Of a stretch of DNA of 10,257 nt, positions 1-8,791 are shown one piece after another. This DNA comes from Saprospiraceae bacterium (GTDB taxonomy: Bacteria > Bacteroidota > Bacteroidia > Chitinophagales > Saprospiraceae): contig JADKGD010000032.1 of assembly GCA_016717145.1 (NCBI GenBank), positions 1-10,257 on the forward strand. Reading direction: 5' to 3'. Position 1 is the first letter of the stretch. The number at the start of each line of letters is the position of its first letter. Both the position numbers and the translations under genes were made by a program. Under the pieces are notes generated by a model, which saw only the letters and a program-made list of their open reading frames with translations, was not told the origin of the DNA and did not search any database.

Positions 1-114
1 ATATATCCGACCAGTACATTAAAATTAAAACAGAAGATCTTCCTTAACTTGAGTTATTTTACGGAACAAAATTTTTCTTTCGATTACCGTCAAAGGTGGA
101 TGGATTTAATTTAT

Positions 115-963
115 TTATTTTCCACAGTAATAGATGCCCAACAATAAAGCTTTACTTATCCGTTGGCCTGCTTTTTTTTCCCAGATGCCCCCGACTACCG
201 GGATGTCCATACCAATAACATCATGGTCTCTGAATCGAGTTACGGTTTTCAAGGCATAAACGCCAAATACCGTTTAGCATGCCATCGTTATCTTTTCCTT
301 ACGCTTGTAGATCAAAGATGACATCTTTGGTGGCAAAAGTGGTTTTCATCCATTGACCTACCTTCATTCTTGCAGCATTTCCATCAAAAGTTTCCACTGA
401 ATAAACCAAAGGAGGTGTTACATGAAGCATTCTAAATCCAACGATTTGTAATTTCAAATCATCTACCATCACCTTATAAGCCTCCTGGACTTTTTGGTAA
501 TTACCATCATCAATATCAGCATAGCCAAACTTAAACACACCGATTTTTACAACCTCTTTATTTTTTAAAATCTGTTCTGTAAATACGCGCATTTTTTCAT
601 AAGGATCACCATTTGCGATACCGCCGACATCAACAAAAATGCCACCCATCAGGCCTTTATTAATTTTGTCACCATTGCCGTAATATTCCCAGGAGAAACC
701 ATTGTTCCTACAGCCTTCTTCCAGATCCTGGCCTACAGATTGATGTAAAAACAAAGTATTCCATCCTTTTATACGCGACTTTTCATTGGTGTCCAAATCG
801 TCCCAGGCCTTGACTCCTGCGGTGCCTGCAACACCTGGTACGCCTGAACCAAAGCTTGTATTATTGCCGTTATTGTTGTGATCGTCTGGTACTTCGGCAC
901 TTTTATTACATGCTAAAATAAAAATACCAAAGAGTAAAAATAAGTAAATTTAACTTTGTTCAT
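115..963 (-). CDS. SGNH-hydrolase-like lipoprotein, disrupted by frameshifts
   Basis: I infer a lipid-anchored esterase-like protein of about 280 residues. The ATG at 963-961 opens MNKVK; after one missing base in the A-rich run near 945 the frame gives a hydrophobic stretch ending FGIFILAC-NKS, a lipoprotein signal with Cys as residue 1 of the mature protein. A low-complexity linker (DDHNNNGNN) follows, then the core: LFLHQSVGQDL (a Ser-containing block that would replace the GDS block), GGIANGDPYEKM, IGVFKFGYADID, LHVTPPL and VIFDLQA. An in-frame TAA at 299-301 interrupts just after DLQA; the same frame continues with DGMLNGIWRLCLENRN, then another shift near 235 leads to VVGGIWEKKAGQRISKALLL and a stop at 115-117. 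The last part resembles the usual end of such proteins. It begins 16 bp after the gene upstream ends, so the two are probably co-transcribed. Family assignment rests on motif memory and is moderate; catalytic activity is not shown. Confidence 0.55.
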
Positions 964-979
964 GATTGGGTTATGCGGT

Positions 980-1477
980 TTATTCGTGATAATAAAATTT
1001 TCCTTCCGTAACTTTGATGGCAGGACTTGCAGGACAAGTCATTGTGCCGGTAAACGTAGCTTCAACTATGGTCGGATTACTGGACGCTTTGGTCACATTG
1101 ACATTCATATCAAAACCCATTATGTTACCGCAAATATAATCCTCTGCTGTCCAATTGCCTATTTGTGCCTCTGAAAGGTCTTTATTCCCTGAACAAAGGA
1201 ATACATTCCGGGGCCAGTTGTGTTATAAATGTTGATATTAAAGGTTTTTCATCCCGATCTTTTTACCAAGACTACCGGCAATCATAATTAGTTTATTGTA
1301 ACCCTTAGGGTGAAATGCAGCCAATATATCCAAGTCGGCCGTCCAATCTTTGCCATTGATTTTCATAGTGAGGTAATTGGATGAATTACCACTTTCAGTT
1401 GTTTTAGCCATAAAACTTTGGTTTCTGACCACTATTGCAAGCCAATAAAACGAAAAAAAAAGAAAGTTTAGATACAT
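980..1477 (-). CDS. DUF6252-like secreted lipoprotein, disrupted by frameshifts
   Basis: About 165 residues. The ATG at 1477-1475 starts MYLNF; adding one T to the nine-T tract gives FFFVLLAC-NSGQK, a clear lipobox, whereas the sequence as given reads through in another frame without the Cys. A second shift near 1415 restores the frame of TTESGNSSNYLTMKINGKDW. The core continues ...DILAAFHPKGYNKLIMIAGS, shifts near 1250 to FNINIYNTTGPGMYSFVQG, shifts again near 1190 to EAQIGNWTAEDYICGNIMGF, and ends ATFTGTMTC...IKVTEGKFYYHE, stop at 982-980. An 'x-NGK-W-A' start, a central 'G.Y' and a final 'v.vT.GkF' strand are typical of small Bacteroidota beta-sandwich lipoproteins such as DUF6252; their role is unknown. 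A candidate -7 box lies 46 bp upstream. The start could also lie further upstream, at 1525, but the lipobox favours 1477. Confidence 0.55.
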
Positions 1478-1522
1478 TTTATTATTATTTATATGTTTGA
1501 AAATCCTTGAAAAATGATAGGT

Positions 1523-1530
1523 CAAAGATA
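1523..1530 (-). promoter_or_regulatory. candidate Bacteroidota -7 box (minus strand)
   Basis: Minus-strand TATCTTTG matches the Bacteroidota -7 consensus TAnnTTTG and lies 46 bp before the ATG of the lipoprotein gene at 1477. No clear TTG-type -33 element is visible at the usual distance, so this is a candidate only. The box is followed by ACCT, as is the opposite candidate at 1737-1744. Confidence 0.35.
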
Positions 1531-1736
1531 AAATATTATAAGGAGAGGGTCTTAAGTCACCTTGTAATTGGCACGTTTGGGTTTTTGCAAGGACAGTTTC
1601 ATCTCTTTAACTTAAAATAATTACTTATAATATAATAAATCTAAAATCCAGTCAATTAATGGTCTTTAAAATTACCGAATAAAATTCATAACTGTAAAGT
1701 ACTAGTCAGTGAACTTAATGCCTTAATAGGGACAAG

Positions 1737-1744
1737 TATTTTTG
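1737..1744 (+). promoter_or_regulatory. candidate Bacteroidota -7 box (plus strand)
   Basis: TATTTTTG matches TAnnTTTG and sits 25 bp before the ATG at 1770, a sensible spacing for the operon at 1770-6010. No good -33 element is seen, and in AT-rich DNA such a match can arise by chance. The rest of 1531-1736 holds no convincing reading frame. Confidence 0.35.
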
Positions 1745-1769
1745 ACCTGAATTTTTTAAATTTAATATC

Positions 1770-3429
1770 ATGAAAAATTTTCTTTGCTTTATTGTAGGAC
1801 TTATATTTTAACTAACAGCATAACAGGTCAACATGTAGGTATTAATATCAATGCGCCTGAAAGCATTGGATATCAATGGGGATTTAATTTTGCGCTCAGC
1901 AGACATCATGCTGGTGATGGCAATCATTTGGCTGTAGATATGGCTGTAATGCTTTTTCAAACTATCGGATTACGGACCTACGTTACCGTTTTCTATATCC
2001 GGATTAAGTAATGCTTCTGATGGTCGTCTTGTTTCTTTTTTAATCGTAGTGGACACGGCATGACCATACTCAATGAAGATGTAAATGCAGTCGCTTCCGA
2101 AAGATCATCACGGGGTCAGGCATTGATCTGGTGATACCCAACAATGCGAATGTCAATTTCCAATATGATGGGACAGCACTTCGTTGGGTTGTTAAAAGTA
2201 ATAGCGGCGAGCGGTAGCAGTATTGGTTGGAATTTGAACGGCAATTCTGGAACAACCAGTGGTACTAATTTTATCGGTACAGTTGACAATCAAGCCTTAG
2301 TGATAAAAGTTTCAACCAGGAAGTGGCTAAATTTCAATGGCTTTCCAAGTAATCATTATATAGGCACCAATATTCAGAGGACAACATAGGCCTCTTAGGA
2401 ATTGGGTACCGGCACATACGCTTGAGATAGGACTAGCTGATTTAGCCGCGGCAGCAAGGTGTTTTGGGTATTAGAGGTAGTAACTTTATGTCTCATTTTA
2501 ATTTTGGGCTGGAAGAAGACACTTATATCAGGGCAGGCAAACCTGGTGGTAAAATTATTTTCAACGATTTTGCTGGCTTAGGTAATGTGGGTATCGGCAA
2601 ACAATATCCATTATATAAATTAGATGTCTATGGTGCAGGCGGATTTTATAGTGGTGACAAAATTGAGGTGATTGAAGGCCAAGGTAATTATTATTATACT
2701 GAAGGTGCCTTAAATGTGAGCCATCCAAATCTTGAAAACTTTCCTGTAGGTGTAGAAAATAACATCATGGCTATTAATGGCAATCAAATACAATCTTATG
2801 TTAGAGACATTGATGATGGCTCTTCATCTGACTTCGCACGGTCTTTGGTTATTAATCCTTTGGGTGGTAATGTGGGCATTGGGACAAATAGTCCCGTTAA
2901 CAATTCGAAAATGACATTGCAAGTTGATAATAATTTTAATACGGCTTTAACCATTAAAAACCCATCTTCATCCTCTGTTTTTCAAGCTTATGTTGGTGGT
3001 CCAACCAATGGTAATGCCATTTCTTTAGGCACACCAGGCGCCATGCCCCTGGCGTTTTATACCAATTCAATCAATAGACTTTTTATAGCTTCAAATGGGA
3101 ATATCGGTGTAGGTACAGATAATCCATCACAAAAATTGAGTGTCAACGGTACAATTCGAAGTCAAGAAGTGATTGTGGAGATAGCCAATTGGCCAGACTA
3201 TGTTTTTCTGCGCTCACTTACTTCCTAGTCTACATCAAATTGAAAATTTTATTGCTAAAAACAACCATCTTCTGGTATTCCATCTGCAATAGAAGTGGCT
3301 GAGAAAGGCATTGCGATTGGCGATATGCAGAAAAAAATGATGGAAAAAATAGAAGAACTGACCTTATATATTATAGCCCAAAATAAAAGGATTGAAACAT
3401 TGGAAAATCAAATCCAAATCAAAAAATAA
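1770..3429 (+). CDS. tail-fibre-like secreted stalk protein, heavily frameshifted
   Basis: About 550 residues after reconstruction. The ATG at 1770 opens a signal peptide (MKNFLCFIVGLIF), followed after a shift by TGQHVGININAPES and LDINGDLILRSAD. Four more head/stalk units follow: IGTGTPAHTLEI near 2405, NVGIGKQYPLYKLDVYG at 2587, NVGIGTNSP at 2869 and NIGVGTDNPSQKLSVNG at 3100. Between them is the common Bacteroidota block WNLNGNSGTTSGTNFIGT (from 2229). The C-terminal block (3172-3429) reads VEIANWPDYVF, LHQIENFIAKNNHLP, then a coiled coil MQKKMMEKIEELTLYI. Many bacterial 'tail fibre domain' proteins end this way; the coiled coil presumably drives trimer assembly. I do not see the Ser-Asp region of a peptidase S74 auto-cleaving chaperone. 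At least ten single-base shifts lie in the gene, most in 1810-2460 and 3205-3275; 2464-3205 is continuous. Function is probably surface binding, by inference only. Confidence 0.7.
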
Positions 3430-3436
3430 TGATAAT

Positions 3437-6010
3437 ATGAATAATTTATTTTTAATACTGGCCTTTTTATCAGCATCTCCATAAATGCACAGTTAAATAT
3501 ACCTACTGAATTAGAAAGCACCTTAAAAGGCAAAGTAAAGTTGAGTGATATAAAAGAATAGTGACAGATTATTACAATGTTGAATTAAACAAATTATCGC
3601 CCGACCAGATTTCTAAAACGCAAAGCGATCATGAAACAGCTCAAAAAATGGAACAGACAATGTTGGGTCAGCGAGTACTACACAGATAATCAAGGAATAG
3701 TGCAAGATGCCTACCTAATCAATTCGGTCGCCTTAGCAAAACTATACAGAGATAAAACTAGTTCGAACAATATATTCCAACCAAATAATTGGAACCTTCA
3801 AGGTCCTGTTACAGGCGATAAAGGTATTGGAAGAATAGACAGAATTACATTTCATCCAAATAATCCCAATATTATGTATGCTGGTTCGCCACATGGTGGT
3901 TTGTTTGTTTCGATCAATGGAGGCATTAGCTGGGATGCATTAGCTGGGTTTTTACCTTCCTTGGGTGTTTCGGGTATAGCAATAGATCCTATCAATACAA
4001 ATATTATGTATGTTCTTACTGGTGATGGAGATACTGGACCAACCGCTTTTGTGACAAATTATTTATATAGGTCTGATAGCAAAGGTGTTTTTTAAAACTG
4101 TAGATGGAGGTCAGAATTGGTTTAAAACAGGTAATCTCGCGTCAACGACGTATTGGGGCAATCAATTGGTCATAGATCCATCAAATCCATCATTTCTTTT
4201 GCTGCCACGACCAAGGTCTATTTAGAACTACCAATGGCGGCACTAGTTGGACATTAGTTACTGATGCGGTAAATATTTGGGATGTAAAATTAAAACCAGG
4301 CGACCCTAATATTGTCTACGCTTGTTCAGCAGATAAATTTCTTAAGTCTGGTAATCTTGGTAATAATTTTGGGGAAATACCCATCGCCAACCTAAGTGGT
4401 GCCACTAGAATCTCTATTGCCGTCACCAAATAACGCAGAAAGAGTAGTACTCCTCGCTGGGCCAATGTTACCCCACTAATCAACCATTTCCGATACCTCC
4501 AATATTTATTAGTTTCAAAGGTATCTTCAGGTCTGATAATAGTGGTGGTAGTTTTACCTTGCTCACCCAAGCACCAAATATTTTTGCCAACATCATAGGC
4601 GATCCGGTAAGCACAGATCAGTCTACATATGATCATTGTATTGCGATTTCACCTACGAATCAAAACGAAATCTACGTCGGAGGACTATGTGCATGGAAAA
4701 GTGTGGACGGAGGTTTTAATTGGACTCAGGCCCTCTGCTTACTGGCCGTCCGACTCGCCTTACATGCATCCTGATATTCATACATTACAATTTAACCCTT
4801 TCAATAATATTCTATACTGTGGCAATGATGGTGGCGTTTACTTTAAAGTAGGCAATGATTGGACTTTTCAAGTAGCGGTTTGAGTCTTAGCCAATTTTAT
4901 CATTTGAACGACAAAATGATGAAGGAGACATTTGGGGAGGTGCACAAGATAATGGCATTTTAGAACAAAATGGAGGAAATAATTATTACACACCTATCAT
5001 GTAGGCGATGGTTATGATGTGATGACAGATCATCCATATTTAGTCGCAGATGGCGATACGACGATATCTATTATTCGATAAATGAAAAATTTTTAGGATT
5101 GTATAGGCGGAGTTTGTGACATCACACCTCCAAATAATACTGAGTTTTTGCAAATTTGGCGATGAGCCCCGATTTGGAAGATAAAATTTACGCAGGTTAT
5201 ATGGAACGAAGTTTTGACAAGTAATAATGCTGGAAGTTCTTGGTTTACATATAATGTACCAGCAGGTTGGGCAATAGCCACTTGTCCTTCTAATACAAAT
5301 ATGGTATATTTAGCTGGAAACGGCCAATTAAATCAATACGTGTCTCCTTCCACTTTTAACAATAAAACAAGTGGATTAGTCGCCGCTGGATATGACGTCA
5401 ACCTTAAAATTACAGACATTGATGTACATCCGATAAATGCCAACTATTTATATATTTCTGTAGCTGGAGCCAATGTCAATGCGAAAGTATTTACGACCGT
5501 GGATGGCGGAAATACATGGATCAACTGGACATATAACCTTCCAAATGTACCCATATTTTCTATCAAAAGAGATCAAAATGATGGTTTGTATGTTGGAACG
5601 TCTATCGGTGTGTTTACAAAGAAATAATGTCAATCATTGGGAACCATTTATAAATGGTTTACCACCAGTGCCTGTCTCAGAGATTGAATTATGGCCTTCT
5701 CAAAACCAGGTTTATATTTCTACTTTTGGCCAGGGCATTTGGTTGACAACTGCTTACTCTACTTGCATGGCAGTAGACAACATAACCGGACAAGTGAATG
5801 GTTCATCAATTTTTCAAGCAGCAAATACATTAAATTCCAATCAAATCATCCTTGGTGGTGAAGGAACCAATGTAAAATACACAGCAGGAAGTAGGATTGT
5901 ATTACAAAAATAATTTTAAGGCAACGTTTGGAAGCAAGTTTAAAACATATATTCAAGCTTGTGATATGCCAGTAATTCTGGAAGCTACTTCCAATAGCGG
6001 AAACAATTAA
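3437..6010 (+). CDS. large secreted Asp-box (BNR/sortilin-like) propeller protein, frameshifted
   Basis: About 857 residues; starts 7 bp after the previous stop, so almost certainly co-transcribed. MNNLFLILAF and, one frame over, ISISINAQ form the signal peptide. A leader (TELESTLKGKVKLSDIKE) and a basic segment precede GPVTGDKGIGRIDRITFHPN, the typical opening of Bacteroidota propellers of this class. Asp-boxes (S/T-x-D/N-x-G-x-x-W) are at 3910-3933, 4097-4120, 4227-4250, 4700-4723, 5220-5243 and 5496-5519, with a degenerate one at 4532-4558. GGAQDNGILEQ (about 4939) and GDGYDVMTDHPYLVADG match the central region of the family. The C-terminal part from about 5755 (NITGQVNGSS, ILGGEGTNVKYTAGSRIVL, FGSKFKTYIQACD) resembles the coathanger-stack module often found at the end of Bacteroidota exoproteins. 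No KxYPNP-type sorting signal follows. Shifts occur near 3475, 3560, 3640, 4088, 4190, 4430, 4500-4520, 4735, 4850-5215, 5620 and 5910. Likely a carbohydrate- or protein-binding surface protein; glycosidase activity is not supported. Confidence 0.7.
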
Positions 6011-6028
6011 TACAATATTTTTAAGAAA

Positions 6029-6061
6029 AGAAGCGACAGCACTAAAAGTAAAGTCGCTTCT
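6029..6061 (-). terminator. hairpin terminator between convergent genes
   Basis: A perfect 9-bp stem, AGAAGCGAC (6029-6037) with GTCGCTTCT (6053-6061), encloses a 15-nt loop. Read on the minus strand the stem is followed by TTTCTTAAAAA, a weak U-tract, so it best serves the minus-strand lipoprotein gene. On the plus strand it follows the propeller gene stop by 18 bp but is followed by TAAAATG, so termination there is less certain. Its end overlaps one of the two possible stops of the minus-strand gene. Confidence 0.6.
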
Positions 6062-6880
6062 AAAATGATTCAATTAAAACCTTTGCGATTATTTTGAAAA
6101 AACTAAGGTTTGAAGTTCCACCATTTCCTCCACTTACATTTTTCAGATTTAAGGTGGTAGCTGATTGACTTATAATTTCCCAGTCTTCATTAAGTTCTCC
6201 GAATTTATTTAGATCTGGAAATGTAAATTTTAGTTTGCTTTTACCACTATCAACATACGATTTCCATGTACCATTAATGATAGAAGTGCCTTTGGCCGCA
6301 ATTATATCGCCCCTGTTTTAAATTCAAAGCCATAACCCGTAAAGTATGAAGTTTTATCCTTGTCCTTATTTTGATATTTTGACACACTCCATTTTCCGGA
6401 AATATTTTGTAAAGGTGTGCTGCCAATATTAATATTTCCTGCAACCTGGCTTCTCCCAAATTCAAGGATGTCATCACCACCGTTTCCACCACTTACGTGT
6501 TTTAATTTTATAACTGCACCTGATTCCTCAATCAATTCCCAGTCTTCTGATAACTCATCAAAACTTTTATTGCGGGAAAAGATATTACAATTTTTTAGAT
6601 TTACCACTATCAGCCACAGCCCGCCAGTGCCTGTTATAGTTTCATTTATGGTTGAACCAGTAATGACACCATTTGATAGGAACTGAAACGCATAATTGGC
6701 AAATAATGAAGTTTGAATTGTAGTACCCTCTGAAAAATGGGTGACAAACCATGTACCTGAGTTTTCAATATTTCTGCTTGATGCAGAGGCGTTTTTCAGA
6801 TTGTCTGAACTTGTCATCCTTTGTACAGGAATAAGTAAAAAGTGCGCATAGGACAGTTAGTCCAAAAGAAAATTTCTCAT
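6060..6880 (-). CDS. lipoprotein with two lipocalin-like domains, frameshifted
   Basis: About 265 residues. The ATG at 6880-6878 begins MRNFL; restoring one T in CTTTTGG gives GLTVLCALFTYSC-TKDD, a lipobox with Cys. One further base shift near 6810 leads to SSDNLKNASASSRN. Two copies of one domain follow. Copy 1 (about 6770-6460): GTWFVTHF, YAFQFLSNGVITG, SFDELSEDWELIEESGA, IKLKHVSGGNGGDDILEF. Copy 2 (about 6410-6090): GKWSVSKY, SYFTGYGFEFKTG, INGTWKSYVDSGKS, FGELNEDWEIISQSA, LNLKNVSGGNGGTSNLSF. The order GTW / GY-F-F / GTW / eL-eDWe / vSGGNGG-xx-L-F is a recurrent Bacteroidota lipocalin-like lipoprotein pattern with no known ligand to me. Shifts lie near 6630 and 6300. As given, the frame ends at a TAG (6062-6060) after FKIIAKVLIESF; removing one A from the six-A run at 6097-6102 gives LSFSK and a stop at 6091-6089, which better mirrors copy 1. 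Confidence 0.65.
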
Positions 6881-7279
6881 GGTAATTAAAATTTTAATGA
6901 TTAAAAAAGAAATGTTAAGTATTATTTGTTTCTATATTTTTGTCATATTAAAACTAATAATTGATAATATCATAAATAATTTTGTAACAACACTACAAAA
7001 GTTAGGCTATAACTTATCAATGAAAATTACAAAATGGTTAAAGCAGATGTTATGTTTGCCGAATGAGTAAATTGTTGTACTGAAACCGAAAAATGTATTG
7101 CTAAGCTGGAGAACTTAATTTCTTCTAATAGCTATAATGCCGCTCAAATCTTTATAATCCTCTTCTGACAACAACCACTAATTATAGGATACCACAAACT
7201 AAATATATTCGTCAACTGCTCAATAACCGGATTTTAATAATTGATTTAAATAGAGCTTTGAGTTCAAATAATTAAGAAT
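6881..7279. other. AT-rich intergenic region between divergent genes
   Basis: About 400 bp between the start of the minus-strand lipoprotein gene and the next plus-strand gene. A 63-codon open frame at 6879-7070 (plus) has low-complexity Ile/Leu/Asn-rich content, overlaps the start of the opposite gene and looks like chance in AT-rich DNA. TAnnTTTG matches occur on the plus strand near 6935, near 6978 and at 7051-7058, but none is well placed before the ATG at 7280. A short broken coding signal at 7030-7175 is treated as a finding. No RNA gene or repeat was recognised. Confidence 0.5.
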
Positions 7280-7519
7280 ATGAACACGAAAGCATTTTTA
7301 TTTTATCGTTATTGGGAGTTTTTACGGTCAACGGGCCATAGCCCAAAACGTGACATCGGCACACTATCTCCGCATAACTCTGCAAAACTAGATGTCACAT
7401 CTACCAATAGTGGCTTACTGGTACCGAGAATGGATTCTACCCAAAGAGCGAATATTGCTGCTCCGGCTATAGGTTTACTGGTATTTCAGACGGATGGACA
7501 GCAATGGTTCAGCAATTGA
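7280..7519 (+). CDS. truncated secreted stalk-head protein
   Basis: The ATG at 7280 opens MNTKAFLF, and the neighbouring frames supply the expected rest of a signal peptide: LSLLGVFTVNG, then AIAQNV. The original frame resumes with IGTLSPHNSAKLDVTSTNSG, LLVPRMDSTQRANI and GLLVFQTDGQQWFSN, and stops at 7517-7519. This is the very common Bacteroidota opening 'VGIGT-P...LDV-S-NkG-L-PRM...R--I--PA-GLLV-QTDG'. In full-length relatives a body of at least a hundred residues, often much more, follows this head; here it ends after about 79 codons, and the next gene starts 36 bp later with its own signal peptide. It is therefore probably a 3'-truncated remnant, although a frameshift close to the end cannot be excluded. 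Confidence 0.55.
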   Translation: MNTKAFLFYRYWEFLRSTGHSPKRDIGTLSPHNSAKLDVTSTNSGLLVPRMDSTQRANIAAPAIGLLVFQTDGQQWFSN

Positions 7520-7555
7520 TTGAAAATTGATTTTTTTACATATATTTAAAACAAA

Positions 7556-8772
7556 ATGGTACGTATTTTAATCACTATTTACTTTATTGTTATGCTTCCA
7601 ATTATCATCTGGTCACAAAAAGTCGGTATAAATACCATTTCGCCGCAAGAAGCACTCGACGTGAATGGCAAAATAAAAATTGGTGATGATACAACCAATT
7701 CATCACCCGGCACCATGCGATTTAATGCTGACACCGGAGATTTTGAGGGATACGATGGCCATGATTGGGTGCCTTTCACACCTTATTCGAGAGAAACTTT
7801 CTGGCCGGCATATGGCAACCGAGGTGCAATAGGATCTTATTATGATTACAGTCGTGAAGATGCTGTCCAGGGAGATAAATTTGGATATTCTGTAGACATA
7901 GATGGCGATTATGCAGTGGTAGGCAGTCCGGAGTGGAATGGTGGCGTTGGTCGGGCATTTGTCTTTAAAAAAGAGCCTGTATTTGGATTTTGGAATGTTG
8001 TGGATACCTCGGCGATGAAATTTTAGCTGGTTGTCCGAATCCTATAGGCCCATCATGTATAAGTTCTAATAGTGCTGGTAGGGTTGTTTACTTTAAACTA
8101 GCAAATGACGGATCAATCATAGGATTTCAGCATCTATTTCAGCCTTCCATATCTCCTACAGGATTAAATAGATTTGGTCACGCAGTATCACTTTCTGGAG
8201 TATGGGCTGTAGCTAGTAGTCCCTTTTCAAATGCAAGTCCCAGAGAGGACAGTGTCTATGTTTTCAAAAAAGAATTCACCTATTACCTACCAATTAGAGC
8301 AATCCTTTGGCGGATGAATATGATGGAGAGTTTGGGTATTCAGTATCTGTCAGTGGAGATAGAATGATGATCGGTGCCAGAAAAGAAGATTACATAACAA
8401 ATTCTGGAGACAATAAAAAGTTAGTCACCCTCTTATATAAGGACATAAATAATGTTTGGCAGGCATTGGTACAATCATTTGGTGATGATACAAATGGTTA
8501 TTTGGCCATGCGGTCTTTTGCTCCTCTATTAATCATATTTTAGCAGCCATCAGGATTCCCAACGGATGTGCACCGATATGAAGACGTTTCACCGACTCAT
8601 TGGTCCAAGAACGGCCTTACACACACATAACAGATCCACAGGCCCATCAACAGAACAATCGAGTCTAAGATGTAAGTGTTTCTGGAAATTATTTTATAAT
8701 AGGACTTGCCGAAGGAAAATCAATTAACGGACAACAAGGCGGTAGGAGTATTCTTCCGGAAGAATTAGATAA
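7556..8772 (+). CDS. FG-GAP propeller protein A, shortened and frameshifted
   Basis: Paralogue of the next gene. Signal peptide MVRILITIYFIVMLPIIIWS, then head QKVGINTISPQEALDVNGK, GTMRFNADTGDFEGYDGHDW and FWPAYGNRGA, then FG-GAP-type repeats: DKFGYSVDIDGDYAVVGSP (about 7877), NRFGHAVSLSGVWAVASSP (about 8166), FGYSVSVSGDRMMIGARKED (about 8331), a frame-shifted GYFGHAV unit near 8500, and SVSGNYFIIGLAEG near 8680. Compared with protein B the segment after FGFWNVVDT (8008) jumps to GDEILAGCPNPIG, so about 220 nt, roughly repeat 2 and the start of repeat 3, are missing, and the frame changes there. Further shifts lie near 8300, 8505, 8575, 8625, 8670 and 8745. By alignment with B the end is GRIR with stop at 8770-8772. 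The part 8545-8772 belongs to this gene although no long frame is open there. Expected to be a secreted binding propeller; the deletion may make it non-functional. Confidence 0.65.
7616..8008 (+). repeat. tandem gene duplication, copy 1 (head plus first blade)
   Basis: This 393-nt segment encodes 131 codons that align without gaps to 8849-9242. Shared landmarks are LDVNGKIK, GDDTT, RFNADT, DFEGYDGH, FWPAYGNRGA, VDIDG, YAVVGSP and FGFWN. Similarity is clear at DNA level too, for example across the stretch encoding DVNGKIK-GDDTT. Confidence 0.75.
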
Positions 8773-8790
8773 ATATTTAAAAATATTTAA
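8771..8790 (+). repeat. two direct copies of a 10-bp AT sequence
   Basis: AAATATTTAA occurs twice back to back, just before the ATG at 8792 and directly after the stop of the preceding gene. Each copy contains the palindrome AAATATTT. It could be a ribosome-loading A/T-rich leader or an operator half-site pair, but chance in AT-rich DNA is likely. Confidence 0.3.
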
Positions 8791-8791
8791 A

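Noticed and set aside
1..114. Coding sequence at the left edge
   Set aside because: Short and AT-rich, it lies downstream of the minus-strand lipoprotein stop at 115; no frame gives recognisable protein sequence and no clear hairpin was seen.
956..1174. 72-codon plus-strand open frame
   Set aside because: It is antisense to the C-terminal half of the DUF6252-like lipoprotein, whose motifs (ATFTGTMTC, VTEGKFYY) are conserved-looking; the plus-strand product has no recognisable feature.
2070..2255. 61-codon minus-strand open frame
   Set aside because: The opposite strand carries SGLSNASDGRLVSFF, MTILNEDVNAVAS and DLVIPNNANVNFQYDG across frames, which is typical stalk-protein sequence.
1770..3429. 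Prophage tail-fibre gene
   Set aside because: The tail-fibre-like stalk, signal peptide and Asp-box neighbour are typical of chromosomal Bacteroidota surface proteins; no phage structural, lysis or integration gene is present.
4316..4636. 106-codon minus-strand open frame inside the Asp-box gene
   Set aside because: The plus strand here encodes the propeller (ISIAVT, TQAPNIFANIIGD), so the antisense frame is a shadow.
6417..6686. 89-codon plus-strand open frame
   Set aside because: It is antisense to the two-domain lipoprotein, and its Pro/Ser-rich content mirrors the SGGNGG and ELSEDWE codons.
8771..8790. CRISPR or integration-site repeat
   Set aside because: Only two adjacent 10-bp AT-rich copies without spacers, and no cas or integrase genes nearby.
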